DNA of 64,000 nt from CAVWXT01 sp963759115 (GTDB taxonomy: Bacteria > Planctomycetota > Planctomycetia > Pirellulales > Thermoguttaceae): contig CAVWXT010000006.1 of NCBI GenBank assembly GCA_963759115.1, positions 1,550,001-1,614,000 of the forward strand, read 5' to 3'. The translations under genes were made by a program, and so were the position numbers. The stretch's first letter is position 1; each line of letters begins with the position of its first letter. Below the pieces are notes generated by a model. The model saw nothing but the letters and a program-made list of their open reading frames with translations, was not told the DNA's origin and did not search any database. Positions 51,185 to 61,840 of this stretch are shown here, piece by piece.

Positions 51185-54100
51185 AGTCCTTACTGGCTTT
51201 TCGTCGACCCAGAACTCAGCCGTGGCCGTGGGCTGTTCGTCCGGCGGCTTCTGGCCCGTGTCACATGTCACCACGATCCGATACCACCCCGCGGGGGCCA
51301 ACTGAAAATGATCGCGCAGGTCGAACGTGAGGATCTGGAGGATCTCCAGCGGCTTCAAGTCGCGGTCAACGGAGCGGAGTTGAAATGAGGCGGGCTTGCG
51401 GGGCAGCTCGCGCAGGTGGGCGGCTTGCCTCCCGATCCCGACCGGCAGAACCGGGCAAACTGCCGATGGAGAGATTCGCCCGGCTGTCTGTCAGCGTAGG
51501 AAAGCACGACATGGACGCCGATCGAGTCCTTCAGCTTCGCCATGCCTGCTCCGTCGATTACAAACCGCGGCAACGGCTGATCCAAACCCGTGTAGTTCCG
51601 CACCGAGACCACGACTGGCAACGGACCGCTGATCCACGGCAGCGAGTTCCCCGTCGACGTATCGTCCGACCATCCCGCGCAAAGGCAGACACGTCAAGAC
51701 CCGCGATGCGGGCCGATGGCTCGCCGTAGGAAAAATTGATCTCGTCGGCCGGGACTTTGGCCAGGCAATGGCGGCCGATGAACGCGAAATAGCGTTTCCA
51801 AGTGCCGCCGACCTGCACCTCCTCCGCCTGCCACACGGCGCCGTCCTGTTCGTAGCTGACAACGGTCGTTTGCTGGTTCGTCTTCGGGTCGAAAACCACC
51901 TGCGAGGTCGGGTAATCTTTGAGCGCCAACCATTTCGCATTCACCGGCATATCAGGCAGCGACAATATCCGCGCGGTGCCCTGGCCCGCAAGGGAAAAGA
52001 TGGCCCGGCCTGCCTCAACGTCCTCGCGCGTCGCCGGATGATCAAGCAGAGGCAGCGCAATCGACACCGATGGACCGAACCCGGCCGACTCGAATCGTTC
52101 GCCATACTGCTGGAGGAGCCGGGCGCAGGTGGCCACCGCGGCGTTGCGCTCTTTTTCCTGCCAGTACAACTCGCACCGCGGCATCCCGCGTATTTCGGAC
52201 AATTCGTGAGCGATCCAATCGCAAACGCGAAACTTCGCCGTGGCGTGAGGCGACGGTTGGGGAACGGCACTGGAACTGCTCGAAAACCACTGCACCCACT
52301 CCTTGTTGACCAGCAGATCGGCATTCTGCTGGCCGTCGTTGGCCGTAAGGCGGCCTGCCAACCGCCGGTCCGTCAAGAGACCTGCAAGGTGTCTGCGGAA
52401 GGCCGGCAGCACCAACAGGGGTGCGTCAAACCGGCGGCCAAACCGCGCGGCATAGTTCTTGTCCCTGGGAGTGCCGATGATGGGATTCCACGGCGATTGG
52501 GCATCGTTGAAGAGCCACTCAGCAGTGGCGCTGGCCACGGGGTCGCGGGGGTTCTTTACGAGAGGACTGAAGAATTGCCCCCGGTTTTCATCTGCCTGTT
52601 CTCTTGGCAAGGTGCGGATCCATTGGGCATATTCCTCCAGGGCTTGCCGATCGTGGATCGCCATCCGCGCGACGATAAGCTCGACCAACGGCTGCCAGTC
52701 AGGGGGGCCATTGGCATAGCGCTGTCTTTTCGGGTCGCCGATCTCGCCCCGCGCTCTTGGGTGAGTCTGCGCAGGGCGGGCAGGGCCGCCTCTGCGTCGA
52801 AGCCGGCCAAGGCCGTGGCGACGTCCCGAGCCTGGGGCGGCGGAAGGTTCTCTGTGAGCCTGACCAGGACCGGCACCGCCGCTTTCGGGTCCCAATCGGC
52901 CAACGCCATGGCGACGTCCCGCGCCATGTCGGGTGGAAGCTCTCGGATACGCTGCTGAAGGATCTTGGTCACGCTCGGGTCATTCTTGCTGCGGAGCGCC
53001 TCGCCGAGCAGCTTGACCGCCTTGCCCGGTTCTCGGATCGGCTTGTGCCACCTGCCTGAGCCATACGTGTTCACACGCGGTTCCGTCGCGTCGGCCGGCT
53101 CAACAATCTTCTGCGCCGCGTCGACCCACCGGCTCATCGGCGCACGGTTGTCCAAGAGGATGCCATACCAGCGTTCTTCCTGCGCCAGGCCCTTGTACTT
53201 GTTGAAATAATCTCGAATCCTCTTGGCCAGCGCCATTCGCCCCGGCTTGCCGTGCGAGGTCAGGTTGTCACGGGTAATGGCGTTGCCGAAGAAGTCGGTA
53301 TCCAGGATGCCGGCCAGCGCAACGTAGGCCGCTTCAGGCACGCTAACCAGCGCGCGATACCGGGAAGTGTTATAGTCACAACTGAAATGGACGCTTCGTG
53401 TCAACCGCGTGTCGTTTTCGAGGCAGGCCAGCAAGGGCTCCACCGCCGCCTCTCCCGTCTGCAAAAGCAGACTGACCACCGGGTCCGAGGCGAGATCGAG
53501 GCCGCCCTGATCCATCTCCTGTGCCGAGACCTCTTCCAACTCTTGCACCAAGAGCGCGATGCGGTGGGCATCGTCGGGGCACTGCTGAAGTGCTCGCCTC
53601 AGGGCAGCCAGCGTCGCGTCCGGATCGGCACCCGGCGCAGGCATCACGGGAAGCAACTTGCCCGCTTGCCGCAGCGCCGCCCGCCGCTCTTGATCGGCCA
53701 ACAACTCGCCGATGCAGGAAATCTCCTCCAAATGCGACGGTTTCCCGCGTTCCCAGGGCGCTGGGTTCGGCTGCGGATACGTACGCTTCGTCGCTTCGGC
53801 CTCGGCGGCCTCCCAAATGGGCACCAGCGCCTTGGCCGCCGACAGCGCAACGCGGTCGTCCCCGCGCATGTGGGCATAGACCGCGCGATGAAACAGCGCC
53901 CAGGTCCAGTCGCGGGCCAAGTCCAGGTACGGGTCCTCGGGTGCTTCCTGCGGGTCGCGTGGCCCAGGTTCGACCGGAGCGCATGCAGCCCACGACTTCT
54001 CCGCCAGTTCGACCTCGCCCAGCCGCAAGAGCAGGCACGCCCACAAGGGCGTGGGCGATTGATGGCACACCGCAGCGACTTCAAGGCTGCCCTCGTCCGA

Positions 54101-54629
54101 GGAGGCGAACGGGACGCCACCAATCCTCCAATTCCCATTAAGCTGTGCCTCGCGCGCTTCCTGCTCGGCCTTGATGGCATTCAGCACGTCGGCCCGCAGG
54201 TCGGCCAGCCCCCCGCTGGCAACCACCGGGTAGACCACCCCGTTCCAGCAGATCGCAAAACGCGGCCCCGCGACGGCACTGGAAGGGATAAGCCAACCGT
54301 GCGTTGAGACCGCGATGCCGTCGGCGCTCACGTAGTTGCCGGCGCCCAGCCGAATCGCGCAGGTACTGGCAGCCGCGAGGATCGGCCAATCCCTGGCGGA
54401 AAAGCGTGCTGGCTGCCGACACGAACTCCTTGGGCAGCTTTGTTTTTGGGGCATTCCACACGGCCGTCTGCTGAGGCGGCACAGGAATGGAAGGGCTGGC
54501 AATACGCTGGTTGGACGGGGTGCCTCCCAACTCGTTGACGCTTTGGTCCTGGGCGTTTGAGGTCCACCCCTCAAAGAGCACAGCACAAAACAGAACACAG
54601 CAGTGAACAACCCGCAAAGCTCGCTGCAT
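51185..54629 (-). CDS. giant secreted protein, paralogue 2, frameshifted
   Basis: About 1,150 residues after repair. Start ATG 54629 with a signal peptide (VVHCCVLFCAVLFEGWTSNA). It shares blocks with paralogue 1: ICWNGVVYPVVASGGLADLR, ARDWTWALFHRAVYAHMRGD, ALVPIWEAAEAEATKR, LLADQERRAALRQAGKLLPV, AVEPLLACLENDTRLTR, LPAFRRHLAGLLTDRRLAGR, LDHPATREDVEAGRAIFSLA and YEQDGAVWQAEEVQVGGTWK. An added internal stretch of HEAT-like repeats (MALADWDPKAAVPVLVRLTE; ALAGFDAEAALPALRRLTQE) is prominent. Frames break near 54410, 52730, 51670 and 51410. The C-terminus (FWVDEKPV) runs into the IS, so its natural stop may have been removed. Function unknown; probably periplasmic or surface-exposed. Confidence 0.7.
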
Positions 54630-54761
54630 GATTCTGTTCTCCGTGTGTGCCAATCGTCGTCTCGCGGCCGGCCCCACCCTTTCGATTATCGCTGTTTGCG
54701 AGTAACCCGGCAAGCGTGCGAGACGGGCCGCCCGAGGAGGCTCGGGACGTAGAAGGAGGTC

Positions 54762-54887
54762 ATGGCGAAGCCTCGCCGCGCCGGGGTCTTTCGTCTGTCG
54801 AAAGAAAGGTCTCCGCAGGCGTCCGGAATAGCCCCGTCCAGGAACCCCAGCTTCAGGGAGACTCCTTCAGAATCTTTCCGATTTTAG
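54762..54887 (+). CDS. possible 41-residue peptide with a perfect SD
   Basis: AGAAGGAGGTC directly precedes the ATG, a near-ideal ribosome binding site, though the spacing is short. The peptide (MAKPRRAGVFRLSKERSPQA and onward) is basic and unstructured-looking. The rest of 54,630-55,087 holds nothing clear. It could be a leader peptide or chance. Confidence 0.25.
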   Translation: MAKPRRAGVFRLSKERSPQASGIAPSRNPSFRETPSESFRF

Positions 54888-55087
54888 GGAGGGATCTTGC
54901 CTGGTCGCCCGGCTTATACAACCCGACTGCCGCTCGCCCTGGCGACGAGCCGGCAGGGCAAGGGCTGTGACGGAGGACGAGTGTCGCTTCACGAGACCGT
55001 CCGTTGTGGCGAGCGGCGCCGGCTTCTATACTATGTGCTCCTCCCTCTTCCCGCCTTTGACACCTTTCCTGCCCGACGGTGGAACCC

Positions 55088-57124
55088 ATGAGAGTCGAAG
55101 TCTCGTCCCGCATAAGCCTGTTGTCTGCTGCCGGCGTGGTGGCTGCGGCGGTCGTTCTCGCCTCGGGGGCGGCTTTCCGGCACGCGGAAGGGCAAGAGCC
55201 TTCGATCGGGGCGTCTTCCGCCGGCGCGACGTACTACGTCGATTTCGAGACGGGCAAGGACGAGAACGACGGCCGCTCGCCTGCCGCCGCGCTGAAGCAC
55301 TGCCCCGGCGACACGGAAGCGACTGCAATGGCGAAAGGCGTCAAGCTGGCAGCGGGCGACAAGGTGATCTTCAAGGGCGGGGTGGATTACCGCGGCACGG
55401 TGACGGTGCCCTGGTCGGGAAAGGAGGGGCAGCCCATCGTTTACGACGGCAACACCGAGGAGAAGTTCGGCCAGGGCAAGGCGATCATCCAGGGGGGCGA
55501 GCCGGTCACCGGCTGGAGAAAAGTCGCCTCTGCCGACGAAGTCGAACAGAACCCGCACTGGCAGAACCTTTACTACACCTACCTTCCGGACAACCGCACC
55601 TTCTTCAATTTCGGGCTCTTCGAGGGCGACGACTACCTCGCCGCCGCTCAGGACCCGAAGTTGGACGATCCCTTCTTCTTCGACCGCGTGGGCGCCTACC
55701 GGACTTCGCGCAAAGCCGACAAGGACTCGCTCGCCGATGCGGAGTATTTCGCTTCGGCGAAGCCGGACCACTACGCCGGCGCCTATCTGGCGCTCCACAT
55801 CCAGCCGAACTACATCTGCTGCCAGGCGATCACCGGCTACGATCCCGTCGAGCACAAGGTGACCTTCAAGCCGCACGGGCAGGGGATCTATCGGGGCGTG
55901 CAGCGCTACTCCCTGCTGAACAGCCTCAAGATCCTGAGTCGCCCGGGGGAATACTGCCTCGACGAGAAGAACGCCAAGGAAGGAAAGGTGCGCCTGGTGG
56001 TCTGGCCGTACAAGCCGGGCGCAAACGGCCCGGAAAACGTCACGATCACGACCCGCTACCACGGTTTCCTGATCCAGAACGCCAACCATGTCGTCATCGA
56101 CGGCTTCAAGATCTGCCATCACGGCGGCCATCGCCGTTCCGCCGCCATCTATAAGCCTGGCGGAGCGTACAGCACCGGCATCGTCATCCGGAACAACGAG
56201 GTCTACCGCGGCTGGCCTAGCATCATGGTCAACACGACCGAGGATCTCATGATCCAGGGAGCGATCACGCTCAGCAACGTGTCCCACAGCCTCGTGGAGA
56301 ACAACACGCTCTACGAGAACCGCCGCCTGGGTATCCTCGGGGGCGGGTTCGACGATTCCGTCTGCCGCAACAACTATCTCGGCCGGAACGGTTCCACTGC
56401 GGCATCCTTCCACACCTGCATGCGGTCGAAGATCCAGCGGAACGTCGTCTGGGACAATCTTGGTCTTCATGCCAACGGAATCAGTGTCTACCTCCGCTCC
56501 AACGACATGCTTGTGGAGGAGAACGAGGTCTACAACTCCAACGACTGCTTCACCACCGGCAACAGCAGCAACGTCATGGTCCGCCGCAACATCTTCGACG
56601 CCCACGGCCTAGAGTGCCCCATTGCCGCCTGGACGGGCAACGTCCCCGTGAAGAACGTGACCATTGTCAACAACGTGCTCGTGCGTTCCGGCGGCAACGG
56701 GAAGGGCGGCATCTACGAGAGCGCCGATATCGAGAACTGCATCATCAAGAACAACATCATCGACGGCATTGCCTGCACCCGGCGGGGGATCCACGGCGAG
56801 ATGAGCCACAACCTGTGGACGTCGAAAGGGAGGAATTTCCAGGGAGAAAAGCCGGGGGACCTCTTCGAGCCGGACCTGCACAAGATCTTCGTCGATCCCG
56901 ACAACCACGACTACCGCCTGAAGCCCGGCAGCCCGGCCATCGACGCGGGCACGGAGACCGACAGCAAGGAGGACATCGTCGGCGCCTCGGTCCCGCAAGG
57001 CAAGGCGGCGGACATCGGCGTGTACGAGTTCGTGCCTGACGGCCCGCAGCACCGTCCGGACTACGCCGGTCGCCTGGCCCCGCCGATCCGGCCCTCGCCC
57101 GCGGCGACGATGCCGTCGCACTAG
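55088..57124 (+). CDS. secreted right-handed beta-helix protein
   Basis: 678 residues, intact. Signal peptide at residues about 8-35 (ISLLSAAGVVAAAVVLASGA). The mature part begins TYYVDFETGKDENDGRSPAA, the standard N-cap of secreted parallel beta-helix proteins. It then shows many coil repeats (HGFLIQNANHVVIDGFKICH; SLVENNTLYENRRLGILGGG; VRRNIFDAHGLECPIAAWTG). It closes with YRLKPGSPAIDAGTE and GAADIGVYEF-like ends. The family includes pectate lyase-like and other polysaccharide-degrading or -binding proteins. The specific substrate is not visible. GGTGG upstream as SD. Convergent with the GH109-like gene 65 bases away. Confidence 0.82.
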   Translation: MRVEVSSRISLLSAAGVVAAAVVLASGAAFRHAEGQEPSIGASSAGATYYVDFETGKDENDGRSPAAALKHCPGDTEATAMAKGVKLAAGDKVIFKGGVDYRGTVTVPWSGKEGQPIVYDGNTEEKFGQGKAIIQGGEPVTGWRKVASADEVEQNPHWQNLYYTYLPDNRTFFNFGLFEGDDYLAAAQDPKLDDPFFFDRVGAYRTSRKADKDSLADAEYFASAKPDHYAGAYLALHIQPNYICCQAITGYDPVEHKVTFKPHGQGIYRGVQRYSLLNSLKILSRPGEYCLDEKNAKEGKVRLVVWPYKPGANGPENVTITTRYHGFLIQNANHVVIDGFKICHHGGHRRSAAIYKPGGAYSTGIVIRNNEVYRGWPSIMVNTTEDLMIQGAITLSNVSHSLVENNTLYENRRLGILGGGFDDSVCRNNYLGRNGSTAASFHTCMRSKIQRNVVWDNLGLHANGISVYLRSNDMLVEENEVYNSNDCFTTGNSSNVMVRRNIFDAHGLECPIAAWTGNVPVKNVTIVNNVLVRSGGNGKGGIYESADIENCIIKNNIIDGIACTRRGIHGEMSHNLWTSKGRNFQGEKPGDLFEPDLHKIFVDPDNHDYRLKPGSPAIDAGTETDSKEDIVGASVPQGKAADIGVYEFVPDGPQHRPDYAGRLAPPIRPSPAATMPSH

Positions 57125-57188
57125 CCGTCCGGACGAGGGCGCTGCCGGGATTTTACTTGCCGAACCATGCTCATGCGGAACCGTCAAG

Positions 57189-58564
57189 TCACGCCGATGC
57201 GATGCCTAGCGGGGGACGGTCCTTCCAGCGACCTCGGGTGAAATCGGGGAACTCCATGGGTACGCTCCCCTTGGCGATTGATTGCTCGCTCAAGGCCGAC
57301 ACGGCGCTCCATGCCACCGCGTCATACACGTCCCAGTCGGTGGCAGTGCCCGTGCGGAGGCATTGGACCAGGCGGAAGCTCTCAATGAAATCCATGCCAC
57401 CGTGAACGGCGCCCTGCGAGCGTTCGGCAACCGCCTTCCACAACGGATGCTCGTACTGGTCGCGATAATTGGCCAGCGGCTCCCAATCGTGCCCCTTGGT
57501 CCGCCCTTCAACGTGGATCTTCTCTTCGGGATACTTTTGGACGATGCCCTTGGTGCCCTGGACGAGGATGCCGCGGCTGTAAGGTCGAGGCGAAACAAAA
57601 TCGCTGTTCACTGTGATGGTCTGCCCTGCGGCGGTCTGGATGAGCGTGGTCACCACGTCGCTCAGGGCGTAGCGCTGTCGTGCCTTGGGGTGTTCCGGCC
57701 CGAGCTTTTCCTGGGCGAACAACCGAAGGCCCCGCGACTGGCTGCCCATCGACACCAGGCGGACAAAGCGGTTGCCGCGGTTGATGTTCATGCACTGGGC
57801 CACGGGCCCCAGTCCGTGCGTCGGATAGAGATCCCCGTTGCGCTTGATGGCGTGGGCAAGTTGCCACGCCCCCCGCGCCGTGTCGTTGAGCATCAGCTCC
57901 CGGCCGTCGTGCAGGTAGCCGCACTCCGCATGGACCAGCTCGCCGAAGAGGCCCTGTCTCACCATGTTGAGGATCATCAGTTCCGTGCGGTCGTAGCAAC
58001 AGTTCTCCATCATCACGCAGTGGCGGCTCGTCCTCTCCGCCGTTTCCGCTAGTTGCCAGCACTCTTCCAGCGTCACCGCCGCAGGCACCTCCGTGGCCGC
58101 GTGCTTGCCGTTCTTCATCGCCGCCACGCACACCGGCACGTGCCATTCCCAAGGCGTGGCGGTGAACACCAGGTCGATATCCTCTTGCTCGCAGAGCCGC
58201 CGGAAATCCGTCTCGCTCCGGAAATATCCTGTGGGCTCCTCCTGGCCGGCTTTTACGACCATCTCCTGGACGCGAGCGACCCTAGCCTCGACGATGTCGC
58301 AGACCGCACGGATTTGCACCCCTTCGATCTGCAACATGTTGCCCACGTGACTGGTTCCCATGCTGCCGACGCCGACAAAGCCGATCCGCACGGGGTCGAT
58401 AGGAGGGACTCTCGGCAGGCCGAGCGGCGCGTCCGGTTTCTCCGCGGTAGCGGACGCTCCGATGCCCAATCCGTTTATCGCGAGGCCCAGACCCCATACG
58501 CGCCGAGCCGCAGAAAATCGCGGCGATGGCCGCCGGCCACCGGCCCGTGCGTATTCTTACCCAT
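57189..58564 (-). CDS. Tat-exported Gfo/Idh/MocA protein of GH109 type (alpha-N-acetylgalactosaminidase family), one frameshift
   Basis: The start is ATG 58564 with SD GGAGGAGG. A twin-arginine signal (HRRDFLRLGAYG) is separated by a frameshift near 58480 from GLGIGASATAEKPDAPLG and the Rossmann fold: VRIGFVGVGSMGTSHVGNML. The diagnostic block LYPTHGLGPVAQCMNINRGN carries the Tyr/His of GH109. Also LVFTATPWEWHVPVCVAAMK, and YDRTELMILNMVRQGLFGEL with the substrate-domain start. GH109 enzymes use NAD+ to hydrolyse GalNAc or related glycosides by a redox-assisted route (established). Planctomycetes have many homologues with other specificities. About 458 residues, normal length. Confidence 0.85.
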
Positions 58565-58873
58565 CACGTGACCTCCTCCCATCGGCATCCGGAGCGATGC
58601 CCTCCCATCATGTTGCCCGATATTGTCGCAGCGAACTGGCACTGATCCAGGCTCGTTCGACCAGCCATCTTACCGCGCGGCACGGCAGTAGGGCTATCCG
58701 TCTGATTGACCGACACGGCGAGCGTAGGAACGAGAGATGGACGAGTCGAGCATGCCGCCGATGTCATGTTTGCCAGCACCATCTCGGCGACCTCCCGATT
58801 CCGCAAGCATTTGACGTGGAAGGCAGAATTTTCTTGGGGTCGGGTCGCTACTCTAAGACAAGGAGGGAGAACC

Positions 58874-59128
58874 ATGACGAAAACGCAAGACACGAACCTG
58901 CCCGTCAGCCGCGCCGAACCGGCGAAGGCGATGGGCATGGTGGTGGAGACCCTGGCCTACTACTACCGGACGGACAGGATCCCGCGCCCGCACCGTATCG
59001 GCAACTGCTGCTACTACACCGCCGACGAGGCGAGACAGGTTTCCGAGTGGTGGGAGGCGAGAAATAGGCTCGTCTTCAAGCAGGAGGGAGAACCGACGAA
59101 CGAAGTCGCCCCCTTGACGGCCCCGTAA
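58874..59128 (+). CDS. small MerR/excisionase-like HTH protein
   Basis: 84 residues with SD AAGGAGGG six bases upstream. SRAEPAKAMGMVVETLAYYY, RTDRIPRPHRIGNCCYYTAD, EARQVSEWWEARN: the pattern of a single MerR-like or excisionase winged helix (helix-turn-helix, then YYR-x-x-x-IPxP wing, then acidic helix). It sits 82 bases before a Rep-like gene and iterons. Role as copy-control, excision or activator is inference. Confidence 0.65.
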   Translation: MTKTQDTNLPVSRAEPAKAMGMVVETLAYYYRTDRIPRPHRIGNCCYYTADEARQVSEWWEARNRLVFKQEGEPTNEVAPLTAP

Positions 59129-59210
59129 AGCCGGCGAGCCAGCCGGGGCGGTCCCGACTGGCTCAAGGCTTCAACACGAAAGGCTTTTTCAATGTTGAGG
59201 TATCGTCTTC

Positions 59211-60231
59211 ATGGATATAGTAGTGTCCCAAAGGACAATAAACCAGGCTCTCCAGAAGAAGCGCAGCGCGTGGATATTCCACCCGCTGGAAGCCGCCCGC
59301 CTCTCGCTCTCGGAGTTGGTGGTCTTCTCATACCGCTCCTGCCAGAACGAGTACCAGCAGCAGTCGCCGAGCCGTAGGCAGGTCGCCCGAGCCGCAGGCA
59401 TGGGCAGGGAGACCGTCGCCCGAGCGGACCTGGCGCTGACGAAGACAGGACTATTGGACTGCAACCTCGTCCCGCAGGAACCGCCCGAGGGATGGTTCCA
59501 GAAGCGGAAGGAGGCGGGGCGGGGCAGGCACTGGCGGCACGACTACACCTCGTGGACGAAGTACGTCCCCAGACCGGACTGCCGGCTGTCCTTGCTCACC
59601 GTCTGCTGCTGGTCGTACCTCGCCCACTGCGCCCAGACCGATTGGACTCCCCGGAACGGGCTCGGCGCGTCCTACCTGTGCCGTATCCTGCGCGAACCGG
59701 CTAAGCGTGCAACGGGTACTGGCGACCCTCCGGCAGTCCGGACTGATCCAGCGCCGTGACGGTTCGTGGTGTCCGGTCCTGGTCGACCTGGACTGGCTGG
59801 CGGACAAGTGGGACGGGCAGAAGTCCGGGAGCGACATGCCCAAGGTCCGTTGGGTCGAACCGCCGGAGGGAGCGACGGTCACGATCCCGACCGAATCGTC
59901 GGTCTGCGCCGCCCCGCTCAGACCGCCGAGGGATTGCGTCACGGAACTCTTCACCCGGCTGATGCGCTGTGCGAACCTGCCCGACACGGAACGGCGAGTG
60001 CTGATAGGACAAGCGGTCGTCGCCACCGCTGCGTGGAAGGAGGACGACGACGCCTGCTACCTGGAGATCGTCGAGCGCCCTGAACAACTGTCCGCCCGGC
60101 AAGGAGTGGGCTCTGGTGGAAGAGTGGGCGCGGAATCACGGCAACGGCGAGGCGTAGGGGGTGGCTGGTTCAGCTACACCCTCGCTGGTTTAGCTACAGG
60201 GGTGGCTGGTTCAGCTACAGGATTATTGTAG
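59211..60231 (+). CDS. replication-initiator-like protein with two winged helices, one frameshift
   Basis: About 335 residues. The first winged helix has SPSRRQVARAAGMGRETVAR and ADLALTKTGLLDC. The second has GASYLCRILREPAK, then after a frameshift near 59705 VQRVLATLRQSGLIQRRDGS, followed by PVLVDLDWLADKWDGQ. Tandem winged-helix architecture with direct repeats at the 3' end is typical of theta plasmid initiators. The very 3' end is formed by the iteron-like repeats, read as AGLATGVAGSATG; the original stop may be the TAG at about 60155. No signal or membrane part. The call is structural; no family name can be given. Confidence 0.5.
60164..60219 (+). repeat. three iteron-like direct repeats
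   Basis: GCTGGTT(C/T)AGCTACA occurs at 60164-60178, 60184-60198 and 60205-60219, with spacing 20 and 21 bases, close to two helical turns. Copies one and three are identical; copy two has T for C. Located at the end of the Rep-like gene. Each contains the short dyad AGCT. Possible initiator-binding site. Confidence 0.6.
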
Positions 60232-60669
60232 TATCGAAGTCCTGGAGCATAGTTCCAAAGGAAATTAGGGCGGGCGAGCCCGCCGAAGTTCCCTTTGGAG
60301 GTCGCTTTCCTGCTGGTGGGCGTGGAGTAGGGGAATGGGGAGCAAGACCCTGACCCGGCAGCACGGGCGACAAGACGGGCGGCGGCCGTACAGCAACAAT
60401 TCGCCAGCGGGAACGACAAGACTGGCGACTACGACCCACATCTGCCAGACGAGAACGACCCGGCGCACGGCAGACCGTACCGCAACATCCCGCCAGTCGA
60501 GACACCGAAACCGCCACTGGCACCGACAGTATTGCCGACAACCGCCCAGCAGTCGATGCAGCACATCGGTGAGGTACGGCCACATGTCCACACGGTTCAG
60601 GCTGGCTCGACTCCATACCTGCCGTCCCGCCGTGACCGGGAGTCATGCCGCCCTGCGAGGTCGGCGGGT

Positions 60670-61030
60670 GCCGCTTCGCCTCCATGGCCATGTCGCCCGT
60701 GTTCGGAGCCCGAACACGGGCTCCCCGCCAGGAACGGGCAACTTCCCGTTGCGGGAAGTACCGTCAGGCATGACGGCTCGTGCCGAGAAGCTCTGTCTGC
60801 CGCCATGGCCACGAAACCCGTTGGCCACATCCGTCCGCCGGGAGCCCGATCGTAGGAACTCCGCTCCTCCGCCCTCAATCGCTCCGAGTCCCGGCCCGAG
60901 GCGACCCGCCCCCTCGTCGTCCGCCCGGCCCGGCGACGGAACCGACGCCTTCCCCGGTTCGCCGGCTCACGGTCGAGGCTTCGGACAACCCCGCCGGCGT
61001 CGGGAACCTCATATTTGACGGCTTCCCGAC
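60670..61030 (+). repeat. long dispersed repeat, copy B
   Basis: Direct copy of 46081-46455, about 90 percent identical by eye. The leading hairpin has perfect 11-bp arms (CCCGTGTTCGG/CCGAACACGGG). Weaker similarity continues to about 61115 (GAAACCAGGCAAGACGGCGA against GAAACCAGGCAAAACGGCGA). No gene is supported between 60,232 and 61,239. Confidence 0.85.
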
Positions 61031-61239
61031 AACTTGTTATCCGAGATGTCTCCCTGCCGAGAAACCAGGCAAGACGGCGAACGGTCGGTGGGTTTCTGTA
61101 AAACGAAGGGTTGGCTGTAATCCGCAACCTCTTGATGCGATAATGTTTAGAACGCTTTTTCGCTCTCAGCGGCGTCAGGTCCTGCGATTTCCGTGTAACG
61201 CCCAGGCAATTCTGTTCTTTATATTGGTAGAGGACGACC

Positions 61240-61840
61240 ATGCCACTCACCCCTACCACCCGCGCCAGCCTGTTGTTTCGGCTCTGTGACTCGGAAGATC
61301 ACGAGGCATGGGTCGAGTTCGTAACTCTTTATGAGCCCGTGATTTACCGCTTGCTGCGGCGGCACGGGCTTGCAGGACGCCGACGCCCGCGACGTGATGC
61401 AGGAACTGCTGCTGGCCGTCAGCCGCAGCATCGACCGCTGGGAACCCAGGAGCCAACGCGGCTCATTTCGCGGCTGGCTGCGGCGGGTGGCCCGCAACCT
61501 GGTCATCAATTGGCTGAAGCAGCATGGGCGGCGAGCGGTGCCGGCAGGCGATTGTGACCTGCAATCGCTGCTCGACGCGCTGCCGGCAGCCGATGAGCCG
61601 GATTCGGTCGAGTTCGACCGCGAATTGCATCGTGCCCTGTTTCATCGGGCGGGCCAGCGGGTGCGGGGCGAAGTCCACCGGGCAACCTGGGAAGCGTTCT
61701 GGGAAACGGCCGTCGCAGGGAAGTCGGCGGCAGAAGCCGCAGCGAAACTCGGGATGACGGTCGGGGCGGTGCGAGTCGCCAAGTGCCGCGTGCTGGCCCG
61801 GGTGCGGACCGCCGTGGCGGAATGGGAGAAAACAACATGA
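61240..61840 (+). CDS. ECF-type RNA polymerase sigma factor, one frameshift
   Basis: About 200 residues. Region 2: SLLFRLCDSEDHEAWVEFVT, LYEPVIYRLLRRHGL, then after the break near 61370 QDADARDVMQELLLAVSRSI, and GSFRGWLRRVARNLVINWLK. Region 4: ATWEAFWETAVAGKSAAEAA and KLGMTVGAVRVAKCRVLARV. This is the planctomycete sigma-70/ECF pattern. Its TGA overlaps the next ATG (ATGA), so it is translated together with the zinc-finger kinase. In related planctomycete sigma groups a linked Ser/Thr kinase is the presumed regulator. Confidence 0.87.
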
